Below are positions 8,008 through 17,606 of a stretch of 64,000 bases of DNA, piece by piece. The stretch covers positions 1-64,000 of the forward strand of contig CALITO010000031.1 of the NCBI GenBank assembly GCA_938041455.1, written 5' to 3'. Numbering within the stretch: position 1 is the stretch's first letter; each line of letters begins with the position of its first letter. This DNA is from an uncultured bacterium. GTDB taxonomy: Bacteria; Armatimonadota; JACIXR01. Under the pieces are notes generated by a model. The model searched no databases and was not told the origin of the DNA. It saw only the letters and a list, made by a program, of their open reading frames with translations. The translations under genes and the position numbers were made by a program.

Positions 8008-10920
8008 TTGAGGCACACTTGTTTCGCTATATTTTTTCTTTTACTCCTCTCTTCTGCTCTTGCCAAGGTGGACATCTCCTATCAAATAGCTCCCAATGGG
8101 GTTATAAAGGAGCTGAAACTGGGTGATGTTCTACTTCTTCAAAACCTCAAGATAAGCATCGTCAAGCCGGGCTGGGAGGGCTCATATGCGGACCAGGAAA
8201 CCGCGAGGGAGATAAGAGAGGAGAAGCAGGGTCTCTTTCAGGGTGTTTTCCCCTGCGAGGGGAAGCCGGTGAAATTTAAGGAGAGAATTCTGAAGCATAC
8301 TAAAGGGTTGGAGCTTTCCTATCATCTTGAACCATCTGAGGACTTACCAATTGAGGCTCTCGTAGTTTTCGCTTCTCTTCCCACCTCGCCTAATGCCGGC
8401 AAGGGCGAATGGCTCGCTTATAACTCCTCTACCGATGTTCTCCGAAAGGACATCCTCCCTCCTCAGCTCCCCCCCTCCTATGTCCTTCTGAACGGGGTTT
8501 ACGATGAATTCGGTTGGACCATTGCCAGTGGGGAACACCTCCGCTTCAAGATCAAGGGAGCTGATTTCGTCCAGTTCCAAGATGATAGGAAGTTCAACGC
8601 GGATAACTTCACATTTCAAATTTACACTCACACGAAGGAAAGAGGTATGTTAAGAAAAGGAGAAAAAATAGATTTGGAAGTGAGGTTGATAGCTATGGAG
8701 AAAGAAGAAGCAAGGAAAGAGATAGAGAAATTGGAAGAGGGGGTGAAAAAAAGGAAGGTCATTCCCTTATCCTCCGCAAAACCATTGAAGATAAACAAAA
8801 TAGAAGCCAGTGCCAAACAATTGAAGGCTTACGGGAAGTTTGAGTTGACCCTAAATATAGACGCTACATTTGACAATCCCTTTGACCCAAACGACATAAG
8901 CATCTTAGCCCATTTCTCCTCTCCTAGTGGTAAGACCTTGAAGGTGAGGGGTTTTTACTATCAGGGCTATGAAATGAGGCAAGGAGGGTTGAGGCGCAGA
9001 GGCGAGCCTGTTTGGAAGGTCCGCTTCACTCCCAGTGAAGAGGGAACATACCATTACTATGTCATCGTCAAAGACCGTAATGGTGAGGAGAAATCAAGGG
9101 AAGATAGCTTCCAAGTAAAAGGAAGAGAGGGCGAAGGTTTCATCAGAAGGAGCAAGAGTTCAAATTATTACCTTCGTTTTGACAGTGGCAAATCCTTCTT
9201 CGCCATAGGAGAGAATATGTGCTGGGGAAGCTTAGATAGCTTTGCACGCTGGCTGAAGGAGTTAGGTGATAGCGGTGGCAACTACATAAGGGTTTGGATG
9301 TGTCCCTGGCATTTGAGTTTGGAGTGGAGCGCCAACGACCCTGGGGCGCAGGGCGATTACCAGGGATTGGGCAAATACGCCCTTGATAACGCCTGGAGGG
9401 TAGATAAGCTCTTAGAGTTAGCGCATAAGCACGGCATCTACATAATGCTCTGCCTTGGTTATCACGGAGAGGTCTCCGACCAACGGCTCTATTTTGGGGA
9501 GCAAAGATGGCACTATAACCCTTACAACAAGCAGAATGGTGGCCCCTGCGAGAAGCCCGCTGATTTTTGGACAGACGAGATAGCCCGTAAATTTTACAAA
9601 CAGAGGCTGGAATACATAGTTGCCCGCTGGGGCTACAGCCCCAATATTCTGTCCTTTGAGTTCTGGAACGAGGTTAATGCCCCTGCTTTCTGGGTTGAGG
9701 AGATGGCTAACTATATGAAGTCCATAGATCCCTTCGGGCACCTTTGCACGACGACCTATGGAGACGAGGAAGTTTGGCGCCTGCGAAATATGGACTACTC
9801 CCAAATACACCATTATGGGGTGGGCGACCAGCCCGATTTCACTCAGTTATTCCACACCGCTTGCCGAGAATATACAGAGAAATTCAAGAAACCCTTCTTA
9901 ATCGGCGAGTTCGGAATAGATTTCCGAAAGAGCGATGCCAACTATGATGAGAAAGGTTTAGGCACAAGTATGCACAACGGTATGTGGTCAGCGATGCTAT
10001 CACGCTCAATGGGGACAGCTATGGTTTGGTATTGGGATAACTATGTTCATCCCAAAGGGCTATATAGAGAATTCACGCCCATAGCCAAGTTCGCCGCAGA
10101 TATCCCCTGGGCAGAGCGAGATTACGAGTTTATCAAATACAGCGAGCCATTCTATGTAGAAAAGAAGGGAAGGGGCTACGGAGAGATCTCTATTATACCC
10201 ACTATGGGTTGGGGTAAATCCACCGGAACGGAATTCACCATCTTGAGAAATGGCAAGTTAGAAGGAATGGGGAGCTTCAGCGGTTTCCTTTATTCCCCCG
10301 GCAAGCCCGATCTAAGAGCCCCCTTGTCCTTCAATGTTGATTATCCAGAGGCGGGGAAGTTCCTCTTTACCGTCAGCACAGTCTCAAGTTCCTGCGAGAT
10401 AGTGGTTAAAGTGGACGGAGAGGAGAAGATGGTCCTTCATTTGCCCGAGGATGACGAGGGATATAAGGACAAGGCTTGGCAGGAGCAGTGGTCAATCTGG
10501 CAATACCACTACGAGAAGGAGTACGGAATTGATATACCAAGGGGGAAGCATAGGATAGAGATAGAGAACAGGAGCGGTGATTGGGTGAGCATATCCCGCT
10601 ATCGCTTGACAAACTACAGGGATTTGAGCATTCCCGATGTGGACATACTGGGGCTCTGCACCGATAGCGAGGCGCTTCTTTGGATACACGATAAGCAGAG
10701 CAACTGGCTGAACGATATGGAGGGGAAGATTCCCCAGAAGATGGACGCCTTCACTTTCAACTTGATCGGCTTGAAGGACGGAGATTACACAGTGAAGTGG
10801 TTCGATACGAGGGCGGGGAAGTTCGTAAAAGAGGAAATAATATCTTGTAAAGGGGGCGAACTCCCTCTCAAAGTCGAGGGCCTTCTCCGAGACATCGCCG
10901 TGAAGATAAGGCAAAAATGA
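8008..10920 (+). CDS. Secreted DUF5060 / GH5-like glycoside hydrolase
   Basis: The protein has 970 residues with signal peptide CFAIFFLLLLSSALA. Residues 20-250 form an unassigned beta region. Residues 260-380 match a DUF5060-type immunoglobulin-like domain (WKVRFTPSEEGTYHYYV). Residues 390-690 form a TIM barrel of the GH5/DUF4038 kind. Glu555 in FEFWNEVN is the likely acid/base and Glu634 in LIGEFGID the likely nucleophile. The remainder is beta-sandwich, possibly carbohydrate binding. The chosen start is TTG at 8008, spaced like other TTG starts here; GTG at 7999 lies too close to GGAGG. The substrate is unknown, though the neighbours suggest plant or algal polysaccharide. Confidence 0.75.
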   Translation: MRHTCFAIFFLLLLSSALAKVDISYQIAPNGVIKELKLGDVLLLQNLKISIVKPGWEGSYADQETAREIREEKQGLFQGVFPCEGKPVKFKERILKHTKGLELSYHLEPSEDLPIEALVVFASLPTSPNAGKGEWLAYNSSTDVLRKDILPPQLPPSYVLLNGVYDEFGWTIASGEHLRFKIKGADFVQFQDDRKFNADNFTFQIYTHTKERGMLRKGEKIDLEVRLIAMEKEEARKEIEKLEEGVKKRKVIPLSSAKPLKINKIEASAKQLKAYGKFELTLNIDATFDNPFDPNDISILAHFSSPSGKTLKVRGFYYQGYEMRQGGLRRRGEPVWKVRFTPSEEGTYHYYVIVKDRNGEEKSREDSFQVKGREGEGFIRRSKSSNYYLRFDSGKSFFAIGENMCWGSLDSFARWLKELGDSGGNYIRVWMCPWHLSLEWSANDPGAQGDYQGLGKYALDNAWRVDKLLELAHKHGIYIMLCLGYHGEVSDQRLYFGEQRWHYNPYNKQNGGPCEKPADFWTDEIARKFYKQRLEYIVARWGYSPNILSFEFWNEVNAPAFWVEEMANYMKSIDPFGHLCTTTYGDEEVWRLRNMDYSQIHHYGVGDQPDFTQLFHTACREYTEKFKKPFLIGEFGIDFRKSDANYDEKGLGTSMHNGMWSAMLSRSMGTAMVWYWDNYVHPKGLYREFTPIAKFAADIPWAERDYEFIKYSEPFYVEKKGRGYGEISIIPTMGWGKSTGTEFTILRNGKLEGMGSFSGFLYSPGKPDLRAPLSFNVDYPEAGKFLFTVSTVSSSCEIVVKVDGEEKMVLHLPEDDEGYKDKAWQEQWSIWQYHYEKEYGIDIPRGKHRIEIENRSGDWVSISRYRLTNYRDLSIPDVDILGLCTDSEALLWIHDKQSNWLNDMEGKIPQKMDAFTFNLIGLKDGDYTVKWFDTRAGKFVKEEIISCKGGELPLKVEGLLRDIAVKIRQK

Positions 10921-10959
10921 AATCCTGCTTTGTCGAATAAATCAAGGGAGGTGAGAAAA

Positions 10960-13900
10960 TTGCAATTTTATCTCTTGGCTTTCTTATGCTTTCTCCTTGT
11001 AGAAGGAGTCTTCGCCTTCGACCCACCCATTGATTCTCTGGGATCTTTCACTGCCCGCATTGAGGGACCGAGTGAGGTAAAGGAAACGGGGAAACCTTTC
11101 CCCATAACCGTGATTGTGGAAAGTAGGGAAGAGGGGGAGATAAAGGGCACAGTGCAAATCGGGCTAATAGATGATTGGAAAGCGGAACCGGAGGGACTCC
11201 CCTTCAACATCAAGGGTAAAGGGGAAGCAAGATTGAATTTCAAAATAACGCCCTCCCCTCAAACCTATAACGCTCATTATCCCATCCATGCCTTCGTTAA
11301 CTTCAAGTTGGATGGTGAGGACTATCAACTTCATCCTATCCTCGTCCTCCGAGCGGACATCCCCCAACCGCCTAAGCCCCGAGTTTCTATCCCCTGGAAG
11401 CCTTTTGAGGTGCCTCCCGATAGTGCGCTTGCCCTCTGGCATCTTCCCACCTATAGAGTCATCTTGCGAGTTTTTGGGGAGAAGTCCCAGATTGTCTCAA
11501 TGGGAATGGGTGGTAGCGACCCCCGCACTAAGGCATTTTGGAGCCTCGGCGACAGAATAACTCGGGGAGATACAAGGGAAACGATCGGTATGCATCCACC
11601 CTGGTTCAATAACCTCGTGGGAACAATATTAGTAGAATTTCCCCTGAAATTACCAAAGGGTAAACTGGTAATCCTCCGCTTTGCCAATGCTATAAGGGAC
11701 CACATTCCTCCCGAGCCCCCCAGCGATGGTGTAACCTTCCGCGTGCGTATCCTCCCCTTCACTGCTCCGGAGGGAGAGGAGGGCACAATAGTCTATGAAA
11801 AACATACCGCCGCGAAGGTTTGGGATGAAGGCGAGGTTGATTTGAGCAAGTTCGCTGGTCAATCCATACGCCTGCAGTTAGAATCACATCCCGGACCGAA
11901 AAATGATACCACTTGCGACCAATCCTATTGGGCTGAACCCACACTAATCGTGGGCACACCCCCTCAAAAAGGAGCATTCCCCCCGCTACCTAACGCTCCC
12001 TACCGCCGGCTGGGGAACCTTCGGATAGGCGATGAGGATTACGAGGTGCGAATGTGGGAGGGAAAGCGGGGTATACTGGATTCCCCAATCGGCTTCGTTA
12101 GTGAGAGGAAAAGCCTTCTCTTCAATGGCTTTAAAGTAAAGGTTTTAGGTGACGATTTGAGCGATTGGCGCTCAGCAAGTCAACTTAAAAGTGTCAAAAA
12201 GGGCGAGGAAAAAGGGCATCTCGTTTATAGACATTCTTTCTCCAGTTGGATGGGTGACTTCGATCTACTATCTGATATCTGGCTTGAAAACGGAGCCTTG
12301 AGGGTCAAATTCCAGCTGGAAAATACCCCTCCATCGCGCCCCTGGCTCGCCACCTACATTGAGGACATCTCCCTCGGGGAGTGGAGCGAGCAGGCTGATA
12401 AAATATACGCAGGTGATGGAAATGTTATAGTTGAGCCGAAGGCTTTCAACCTCTGGTTCGATGGACACTCGCTCTCCACCTCCTTCGTGGGCTTTGACTT
12501 CACCAGTGGATTATCAATCGTTCAGGGAGTAGACGCAGTGCCCAGCTATCTTGAAGTAACACCTCAATCCAGAATCTACACCCTTCACACTCCCCATCCT
12601 CAGGTTGTCTCACTTATCCCAGCAAAGAGCGCCTGGCAAGGTGCCAAGATATGGAGGGAAATAAACCGATTAAAGCCAGCAGGAGGAGTGAGGAAGCTTG
12701 CGGGGCGTTTCGTCTTCGACCTATGGGGGGGAGGATATGGAGAGAGTGCCGATGCTTTGGAACGTTCCTTCCGTTACGGATTGACCGATTCCCTTGTCGT
12801 CTGGCATAACTGGCAAAGATGGGGCTATGACTACCGCCTTCCCGATATCTATCCACCTAATCCCCAATTTGGAACATTTGAGGATTTCCTAAAGCTCGTC
12901 AATACCTGTAAGAAATACGGGGTCCTCTTCGCTCCCCACGACAATTACATAGATTTCTATCCTGATGCGGAAGGCTTCTCTTATAAGAAGGTCGCTTTTA
13001 CCCGGGAGAGGAACCCCGTTCCTGCTTGGTATAACGAGTGGCGGAAGGCGCAATCCTATCGCTGGCGAGCGGACCAGGTTTTTACCTTTCTTGAGAGAAA
13101 CCTGAAGCTGATTAAGGAAGGGTTCGCCCCCACCGCCTACTTTATAGATGTATGGTCCTCGATATGTCCCTATGATTACTGGACAGAGGATGGTAGATTC
13201 TACACTCGTCTTTATACAAGAGATGTCTGGGGGAAAGCCTTCGCTTGGATAAGGGATTTCCTCGGCGATGATGCCCCCCAAATCTCCGAGAGCGGGCACG
13301 ACCAGCTTATTGGCTGGCTGGACGGTGGGCAAACAAACCATCTGCGAGTTGATATACCACCTCCAGGCTATTATCAGTGGGCTGTTTGGGCGATTCAGTG
13401 CAAAGATGCGGAGCGTATCCCTTGGTATGATATGGCTCATCATAGTAAGTTTGTCCTCCATGGCGCCGGATATGAAGGGCGCTATGTTGCGGGTCTTGAC
13501 ACTCGCCTCCACGGCATCTATAGCGATGATTACATAGCTACAGAAGTCCTAACAGGGCACCCACCTATGGTCTCGTTTCCCTTCGGACGAGATGTCGTCC
13601 GCAAATATTGGCTCCTCCACGACCTGACGCGAGCCCTCGCTTTAAAGGACATAGAGGATGTGCAATTTTGGGATGGCGATATCCACAGGCAATTCGTGCG
13701 CTGGAACAACGGGGGAGAAGTATGGGTGAATAGAGGTAAGGATGATTGGCAAGTGGAGGGACACATCCTTCCCCAATACGGCGTCTATGCCAAAGTTCCA
13801 ACGGAGGAAGGGATAGTAGAGGTAGCTATAGAGCGAAAGGATGGCGTGATAGTCGATTGGTCTCGCTCTCCCTCTATGATATTCGTAAATGCTCGCCCAT

Positions 13901-14625
13901 TGGTGAACGAGAGGCTCCCGGTGGAGGTGAGTATTTCCTCCCTCAAATTTTTGGGCAATAGGGAGGGAGAGATACAACTCCGTTGGGAAGCAAAAAAGCC
14001 CCTATCAGACGAGATGCTCATATTCGTCCACTTCGTTGACAAAACCGGTGAGATAAAGTTCCAAGCTGACCATAATCCTCCTATCCCCACCACCCAATGG
14101 GAGGGGAGTATAATAAGTTCAGCTCGCTTCAGGATTGCTGACCAATATAAAGGGGGAGAAGAGTTTGAGGTGAGGGTGGGTTTGTGGGATCCTAAGACAG
14201 GGGGAAGGGCGAGGTTGGAGGGGTGGGACGATGGCACTGCTCGTATCCGCTTGGCGGAGATAAAGCTGGAAGGAAGCGGAGAGGAAATAAGGGATATAAC
14301 CTGGACACCTATAAGGGAGGAGGACCCCCTCATAGCGAGGCTGAATCCCCTGGGAAAGATGATGGATTTCGGCGGGATAATCACCAATGGCTCCGCAAGA
14401 TTGACAAAGGATAAAGATGCCCTCCTAATAACTCCCCTCCCCCACGGTCCCCAGTTTGAGATGAGGATTGCTTGGAGCTCCCTTCCCTGGAAGTTGGGGA
14501 GAGCGGAGACGGTTGAGGAAATGGACGAGGAAGGCAATGTTTTAGCAAGTTCCCCCCCTCAATGGGATGGCGATAGCCTAGTTCTTACTATCCACCCAGC
14601 CGTCTTCACCTATAGGCTGAAGTAG
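10960..14625 (+). CDS. Giant secreted glycosidase, GH101-like barrel
   Basis: The protein has 1221 residues with a signal peptide (FYLLAFLCFLLVEGVFA). About residues 20-330 are beta-sandwich modules. A central TIM barrel (about 580-860) contains FVFDLWGGGYGES, LVVWHNWQRWGYD and TAYFIDVWSS. The layout resembles GH101-type endo-alpha-N-acetylgalactosaminidases. Asp730 (FIDVW) is a candidate nucleophile and Glu777 (ISESGHD) a candidate acid/base; both are inference from position. The C-terminal 300 residues are further beta domains. The start is TTG at 10960 with GGAGG eight bases upstream. It lies 39 bases after the DUF5060 gene and is probably co-transcribed with it. Other GH-like families cannot be excluded. 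Confidence 0.6.
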   Translation: MQFYLLAFLCFLLVEGVFAFDPPIDSLGSFTARIEGPSEVKETGKPFPITVIVESREEGEIKGTVQIGLIDDWKAEPEGLPFNIKGKGEARLNFKITPSPQTYNAHYPIHAFVNFKLDGEDYQLHPILVLRADIPQPPKPRVSIPWKPFEVPPDSALALWHLPTYRVILRVFGEKSQIVSMGMGGSDPRTKAFWSLGDRITRGDTRETIGMHPPWFNNLVGTILVEFPLKLPKGKLVILRFANAIRDHIPPEPPSDGVTFRVRILPFTAPEGEEGTIVYEKHTAAKVWDEGEVDLSKFAGQSIRLQLESHPGPKNDTTCDQSYWAEPTLIVGTPPQKGAFPPLPNAPYRRLGNLRIGDEDYEVRMWEGKRGILDSPIGFVSERKSLLFNGFKVKVLGDDLSDWRSASQLKSVKKGEEKGHLVYRHSFSSWMGDFDLLSDIWLENGALRVKFQLENTPPSRPWLATYIEDISLGEWSEQADKIYAGDGNVIVEPKAFNLWFDGHSLSTSFVGFDFTSGLSIVQGVDAVPSYLEVTPQSRIYTLHTPHPQVVSLIPAKSAWQGAKIWREINRLKPAGGVRKLAGRFVFDLWGGGYGESADALERSFRYGLTDSLVVWHNWQRWGYDYRLPDIYPPNPQFGTFEDFLKLVNTCKKYGVLFAPHDNYIDFYPDAEGFSYKKVAFTRERNPVPAWYNEWRKAQSYRWRADQVFTFLERNLKLIKEGFAPTAYFIDVWSSICPYDYWTEDGRFYTRLYTRDVWGKAFAWIRDFLGDDAPQISESGHDQLIGWLDGGQTNHLRVDIPPPGYYQWAVWAIQCKDAERIPWYDMAHHSKFVLHGAGYEGRYVAGLDTRLHGIYSDDYIATEVLTGHPPMVSFPFGRDVVRKYWLLHDLTRALALKDIEDVQFWDGDIHRQFVRWNNGGEVWVNRGKDDWQVEGHILPQYGVYAKVPTEEGIVEVAIERKDGVIVDWSRSPSMIFVNARPLVNERLPVEVSISSLKFLGNREGEIQLRWEAKKPLSDEMLIFVHFVDKTGEIKFQADHNPPIPTTQWEGSIISSARFRIADQYKGGEEFEVRVGLWDPKTGGRARLEGWDDGTARIRLAEIKLEGSGEEIRDITWTPIREEDPLIARLNPLGKMMDFGGIITNGSARLTKDKDALLITPLPHGPQFEMRIAWSSLPWKLGRAETVEEMDEEGNVLASSPPQWDGDSLVLTIHPAVFTYRLK

Positions 14626-14645
14626 AGGTAAAAGCGCAGATCTCG

Positions 14646-17018
14646 CTATTTAGCCTCCTTTAACTTAAAGACCACAAGGGAGTAGGGAGGGAGGGGATAG
14701 GAGAACTTCTCGCTTACTTCTTCTATATCCCTGCTCAGTGGTGAGACTCGCTGGGGTTGGGAGAAACTATTTTCATCATCGGGAGAATTTCCCGTGAGAA
14801 TTATAATTTTCCCCTGCTTTTCCAACTTTCTCCCTTCAAATTGGAGATCTGCGGTATGCCATTCGGGGCTTGTGTTGACGACCTTTAAGAAAACTTCCTT
14901 TGTTTCCTCGGACTTAGTAGCGGAGGCTAAAATCGCTGAGGGCATCTGCGCCTCAACATCGTGGATTAACTCGCCATCCAGATAGCACCTAATTCGATTC
15001 CCCGAAAGCTCTATGGATATATCATACCATCTCCCGACCTCTATTCCCCCCGCGACCTCCTTACTAATTATGCTCTTACTTCCCCCTATGCATCTCTCTA
15101 TTGCATGACGAGTATTGCCCCATCCCCCAATGTTCCACCAATACCAGTTATTATCGTCCTTAACCCCGAACATTATAAGGAATCCCTCTTTCCCTCCTAA
15201 CTTTCGTGCTTTCAATTTAAGGGTATAATCACTCCAATCCCTATCTCCCCCAACGATACGCACATCCTCTTCAAGTGATAATTGTTTAAGCACTCCTTCC
15301 TTTACCTGCCAATCACCACGCACAACTCTCCATCCCTCCAATCCTCGGGAGAAATCGGCTTGGAAGACAACCTCGTCTCCCCTCAAGACCTTTATATCCC
15401 CAAACTCTGCTTGAGTAAGCCAGGTTCCCACCCCGATAGCTCCCGAGATTATGCCCGTGTCCTTCTCCACTTTCACATTAACGGGTAGAACGAAATCACC
15501 CCTGTTTTCGCTGAAAAGCTTCTGCACATAGTAAGAGGGGGTGCCATATACATTGGTGTTATCAAAGCATACGAGGTCGGGATTCCACCTTCGGTCGTTG
15601 ATGTTAACGAGGAGGGGTGCGTAGGAGGCCATAACAACTATGTCGCTGTTGCGTTCCAAACCAGTCATAAAAGCCGCTTCCGCTATAGCTGCCCTGAGGT
15701 TCCCCGTTCCACAGTTTTGGGTAACCGCGTATTCCCCCACGAATATACGAGGTCCCTTGCGGTCGTATCCATCGTAACGGGTGGCATTGAGGATGAACCA
15801 CTCAGGGGAATTGTAAAAATGCTCGTCCACGATATCCATAGGAGCGCCTTGCACGGGAACATTAGCGATGAGCTCTATTTGAGGATATTTTTCCTTTATA
15901 GCTTTATGGAGGAGGGCGTATCTTTCCTCATAAGCCTGCCCCCAGTTCTCGTTTCCGATCTCCACAAATCTGAGTTTAAACGGCTGGGGATGTCCGTTCT
16001 TAACTCTTAGGGAACCCCATTTGCTGTCTAGGGGTCCCACCGCATATTCAATTGCGGAGAGGGCATCCTCAATCCACTCTTCCATTTTATCCAAGGGGGC
16101 TATTTCTTGATGAGACATTCCACAGTTAACCACCAATATTGGTTCTGCTCCCAGAGCCTCACACATCGTAAGATATTCGTGAAGCCCCAAGCCTTCGCTG
16201 GTTCTATAGCCCCAGATACACCATCTTCCCGGACGCTCGGCGATATCGCCGAGCGTATTCCGCCAGCGAAGGGCATGATCAAGCCTTTCCCCCTCAACAA
16301 AGCATCCACCGGGGAAGCGCACAAATGAGGGTTTCAAATCCGCTAACATCTCCATAAGGTCGTGGCGAAGTGGTAATCCCTTCCATCTATCCCTGGGCAT
16401 AAGGGAGACAACATCCAACCAGATTATCCCTGCGGAAGTAGCATAGATGACGAGGCGAGCGGAGGAGCAGGAGCTGTCCGAGTGGAGGACTACATTAAAT
16501 CTTTTCCAGTGGGGCTCCAAGCCCTCTATGCGAGACTGGGCATAAGTTATACCGCTGGGATGCTCCAAGCAAATTAGCAGGTCACCTCTATAGCCAGCCT
16601 CGCAACGGGCGTAGAGTGAGAGATCGTATAGCTTGCCTTTGTCTATCTTTATCCCCCAAAATCCCCCATTGGCTACTCCCAAGCGTCCCCTACCAAGTTT
16701 TGTGATGCTCATTTTCAACGAATGGGGATTATTAGGGTTTAAAGGGTGAGCGGTATCCACCTCCACCTCACCCTCCGCTTCTCCCTCCTTCACTATGCTC
16801 CATCCGGCGAGGGGAACTGCTTCTTCAAAGTCGCGGTTCCTCACCAGCTCCGCGTAAATCCCTCCCTCGCCCGAATGATTTATTTCCTCAAAGAATATGC
16901 CCCAGAGAAGAGGGCTGACCTTGTGAAGCGGATTAACGAGGTCAACCGAGATAACCGCTTCTCCTCCCACCAGGGAGGAGATTCCAACTATTAATAATAG
17001 AAGAAAAATTTCTCCCAA
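14646..17018 (-). CDS. Alpha-L-arabinofuranosidase, GH51 type
   Basis: The protein has 790 residues with a signal peptide (IFLLLLIVGISSLVGG). The GH51 opening is clear (GIFFEEINHSGEGGIYAE, VRNRDFEE), and the barrel carries RFPGGCFVEG. Glu357 in EIGNENWG is the acid/base and Glu429 in FVGEYAV the nucleophile by family knowledge. Residues 540-690 form an inserted laminin-G/DUF1080-like beta-sandwich (FSRGLEGWRVVRGDWQ), and the C-terminal arabinofuranosidase domain resumes after it. Such enzymes release arabinose from arabinan and arabinoxylan. The start is TTG at 17018 after GAGGG. It is the last gene of a minus-strand run, 39 bases after the cobalamin adenosyltransferase gene, and converges on the GH101-like gene. 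Confidence 0.88.
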   Translation of the reverse strand: MGEIFLLLLIVGISSLVGGEAVISVDLVNPLHKVSPLLWGIFFEEINHSGEGGIYAELVRNRDFEEAVPLAGWSIVKEGEAEGEVEVDTAHPLNPNNPHSLKMSITKLGRGRLGVANGGFWGIKIDKGKLYDLSLYARCEAGYRGDLLICLEHPSGITYAQSRIEGLEPHWKRFNVVLHSDSSCSSARLVIYATSAGIIWLDVVSLMPRDRWKGLPLRHDLMEMLADLKPSFVRFPGGCFVEGERLDHALRWRNTLGDIAERPGRWCIWGYRTSEGLGLHEYLTMCEALGAEPILVVNCGMSHQEIAPLDKMEEWIEDALSAIEYAVGPLDSKWGSLRVKNGHPQPFKLRFVEIGNENWGQAYEERYALLHKAIKEKYPQIELIANVPVQGAPMDIVDEHFYNSPEWFILNATRYDGYDRKGPRIFVGEYAVTQNCGTGNLRAAIAEAAFMTGLERNSDIVVMASYAPLLVNINDRRWNPDLVCFDNTNVYGTPSYYVQKLFSENRGDFVLPVNVKVEKDTGIISGAIGVGTWLTQAEFGDIKVLRGDEVVFQADFSRGLEGWRVVRGDWQVKEGVLKQLSLEEDVRIVGGDRDWSDYTLKLKARKLGGKEGFLIMFGVKDDNNWYWWNIGGWGNTRHAIERCIGGSKSIISKEVAGGIEVGRWYDISIELSGNRIRCYLDGELIHDVEAQMPSAILASATKSEETKEVFLKVVNTSPEWHTADLQFEGRKLEKQGKIIILTGNSPDDENSFSQPQRVSPLSRDIEEVSEKFSYPLPPYSLVVFKLKEAK

Positions 17019-17057
17019 TTTCTTCCCTCACTATGGTAAGTTCCCTTTAAAAGACAG

Positions 17058-17606
17058 TCAATACTCTATTGCCTCGCGAGGTAGGATGCAGTGCTCATAG
17101 GGATGCCTAACTGCTACCATCTCCGTTATCAGGTCCGCTATATCCAAAATCTCCTTGGGGCAATCTCTTCCCGTTATCACTATATCCACCTCGTTCTTGA
17201 ACCTTTTCAAGAAGGAGAGCACCTCTTCTTTATCTACCAATCCAAGATTTATTGCGTGAGTTATCTCGTCTAAGATGAGGAAATCGCACTTTCTCTCCTC
17301 AACAAAGTTCCTTGCCAAACTCCACCCCTCTTTTGCCAACTGCCTATCCCCCTCCCCTACCTCCCTAACCCCTTTTTCCCTAAGCTCAGGATTTCTCTCC
17401 AGGGTCTCCCTCGGGACAAGAAAGCCTTTCTCACCGTATATCCTCAAGGTGAAATTCCTCAATTTGGAGAGAATGCTTACCTCGGAGGTGGGGATTTTGA
17501 GAAACTGCACCATCAACACCTTCCTGCCTGCCCCGACGGCCCTTATGCCCATCCCTATTGCCCCTGTAGTTTTGCCCTTTCCCTTCCCAGTTAGGACGAA
17601 TATCAT
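17058..17606 (-). CDS. cobO: Cob(I)alamin adenosyltransferase, CobA/BtuR type
   Basis: The protein has 182 residues. The P-loop GKGKGKTTGA at residues 7-16 and the LILDEITHAINLGL Walker-B region are diagnostic of the CobA/CobO/BtuR family. This family transfers the adenosyl group of ATP to cob(I)alamin. The ATG at 17606 overlaps the nrdJ stop as ATGA, so translation is coupled to the B12-dependent reductase that uses its product. An upstream in-frame start at 17633 would lie inside nrdJ and is not needed. The C-terminal VRHPYEHCILPREAIEY matches the usual family end. Confidence 0.93.
   Translation of the reverse strand: MIFVLTGKGKGKTTGAIGMGIRAVGAGRKVLMVQFLKIPTSEVSILSKLRNFTLRIYGEKGFLVPRETLERNPELREKGVREVGEGDRQLAKEGWSLARNFVEERKCDFLILDEITHAINLGLVDKEEVLSFLKRFKNEVDIVITGRDCPKEILDIADLITEMVAVRHPYEHCILPREAIEY

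Noticed and set aside
12889..13512. Long antisense frames in the GH101-like gene
   Set aside because: They mirror the sense codon pattern and contain no domain or ribosome site.
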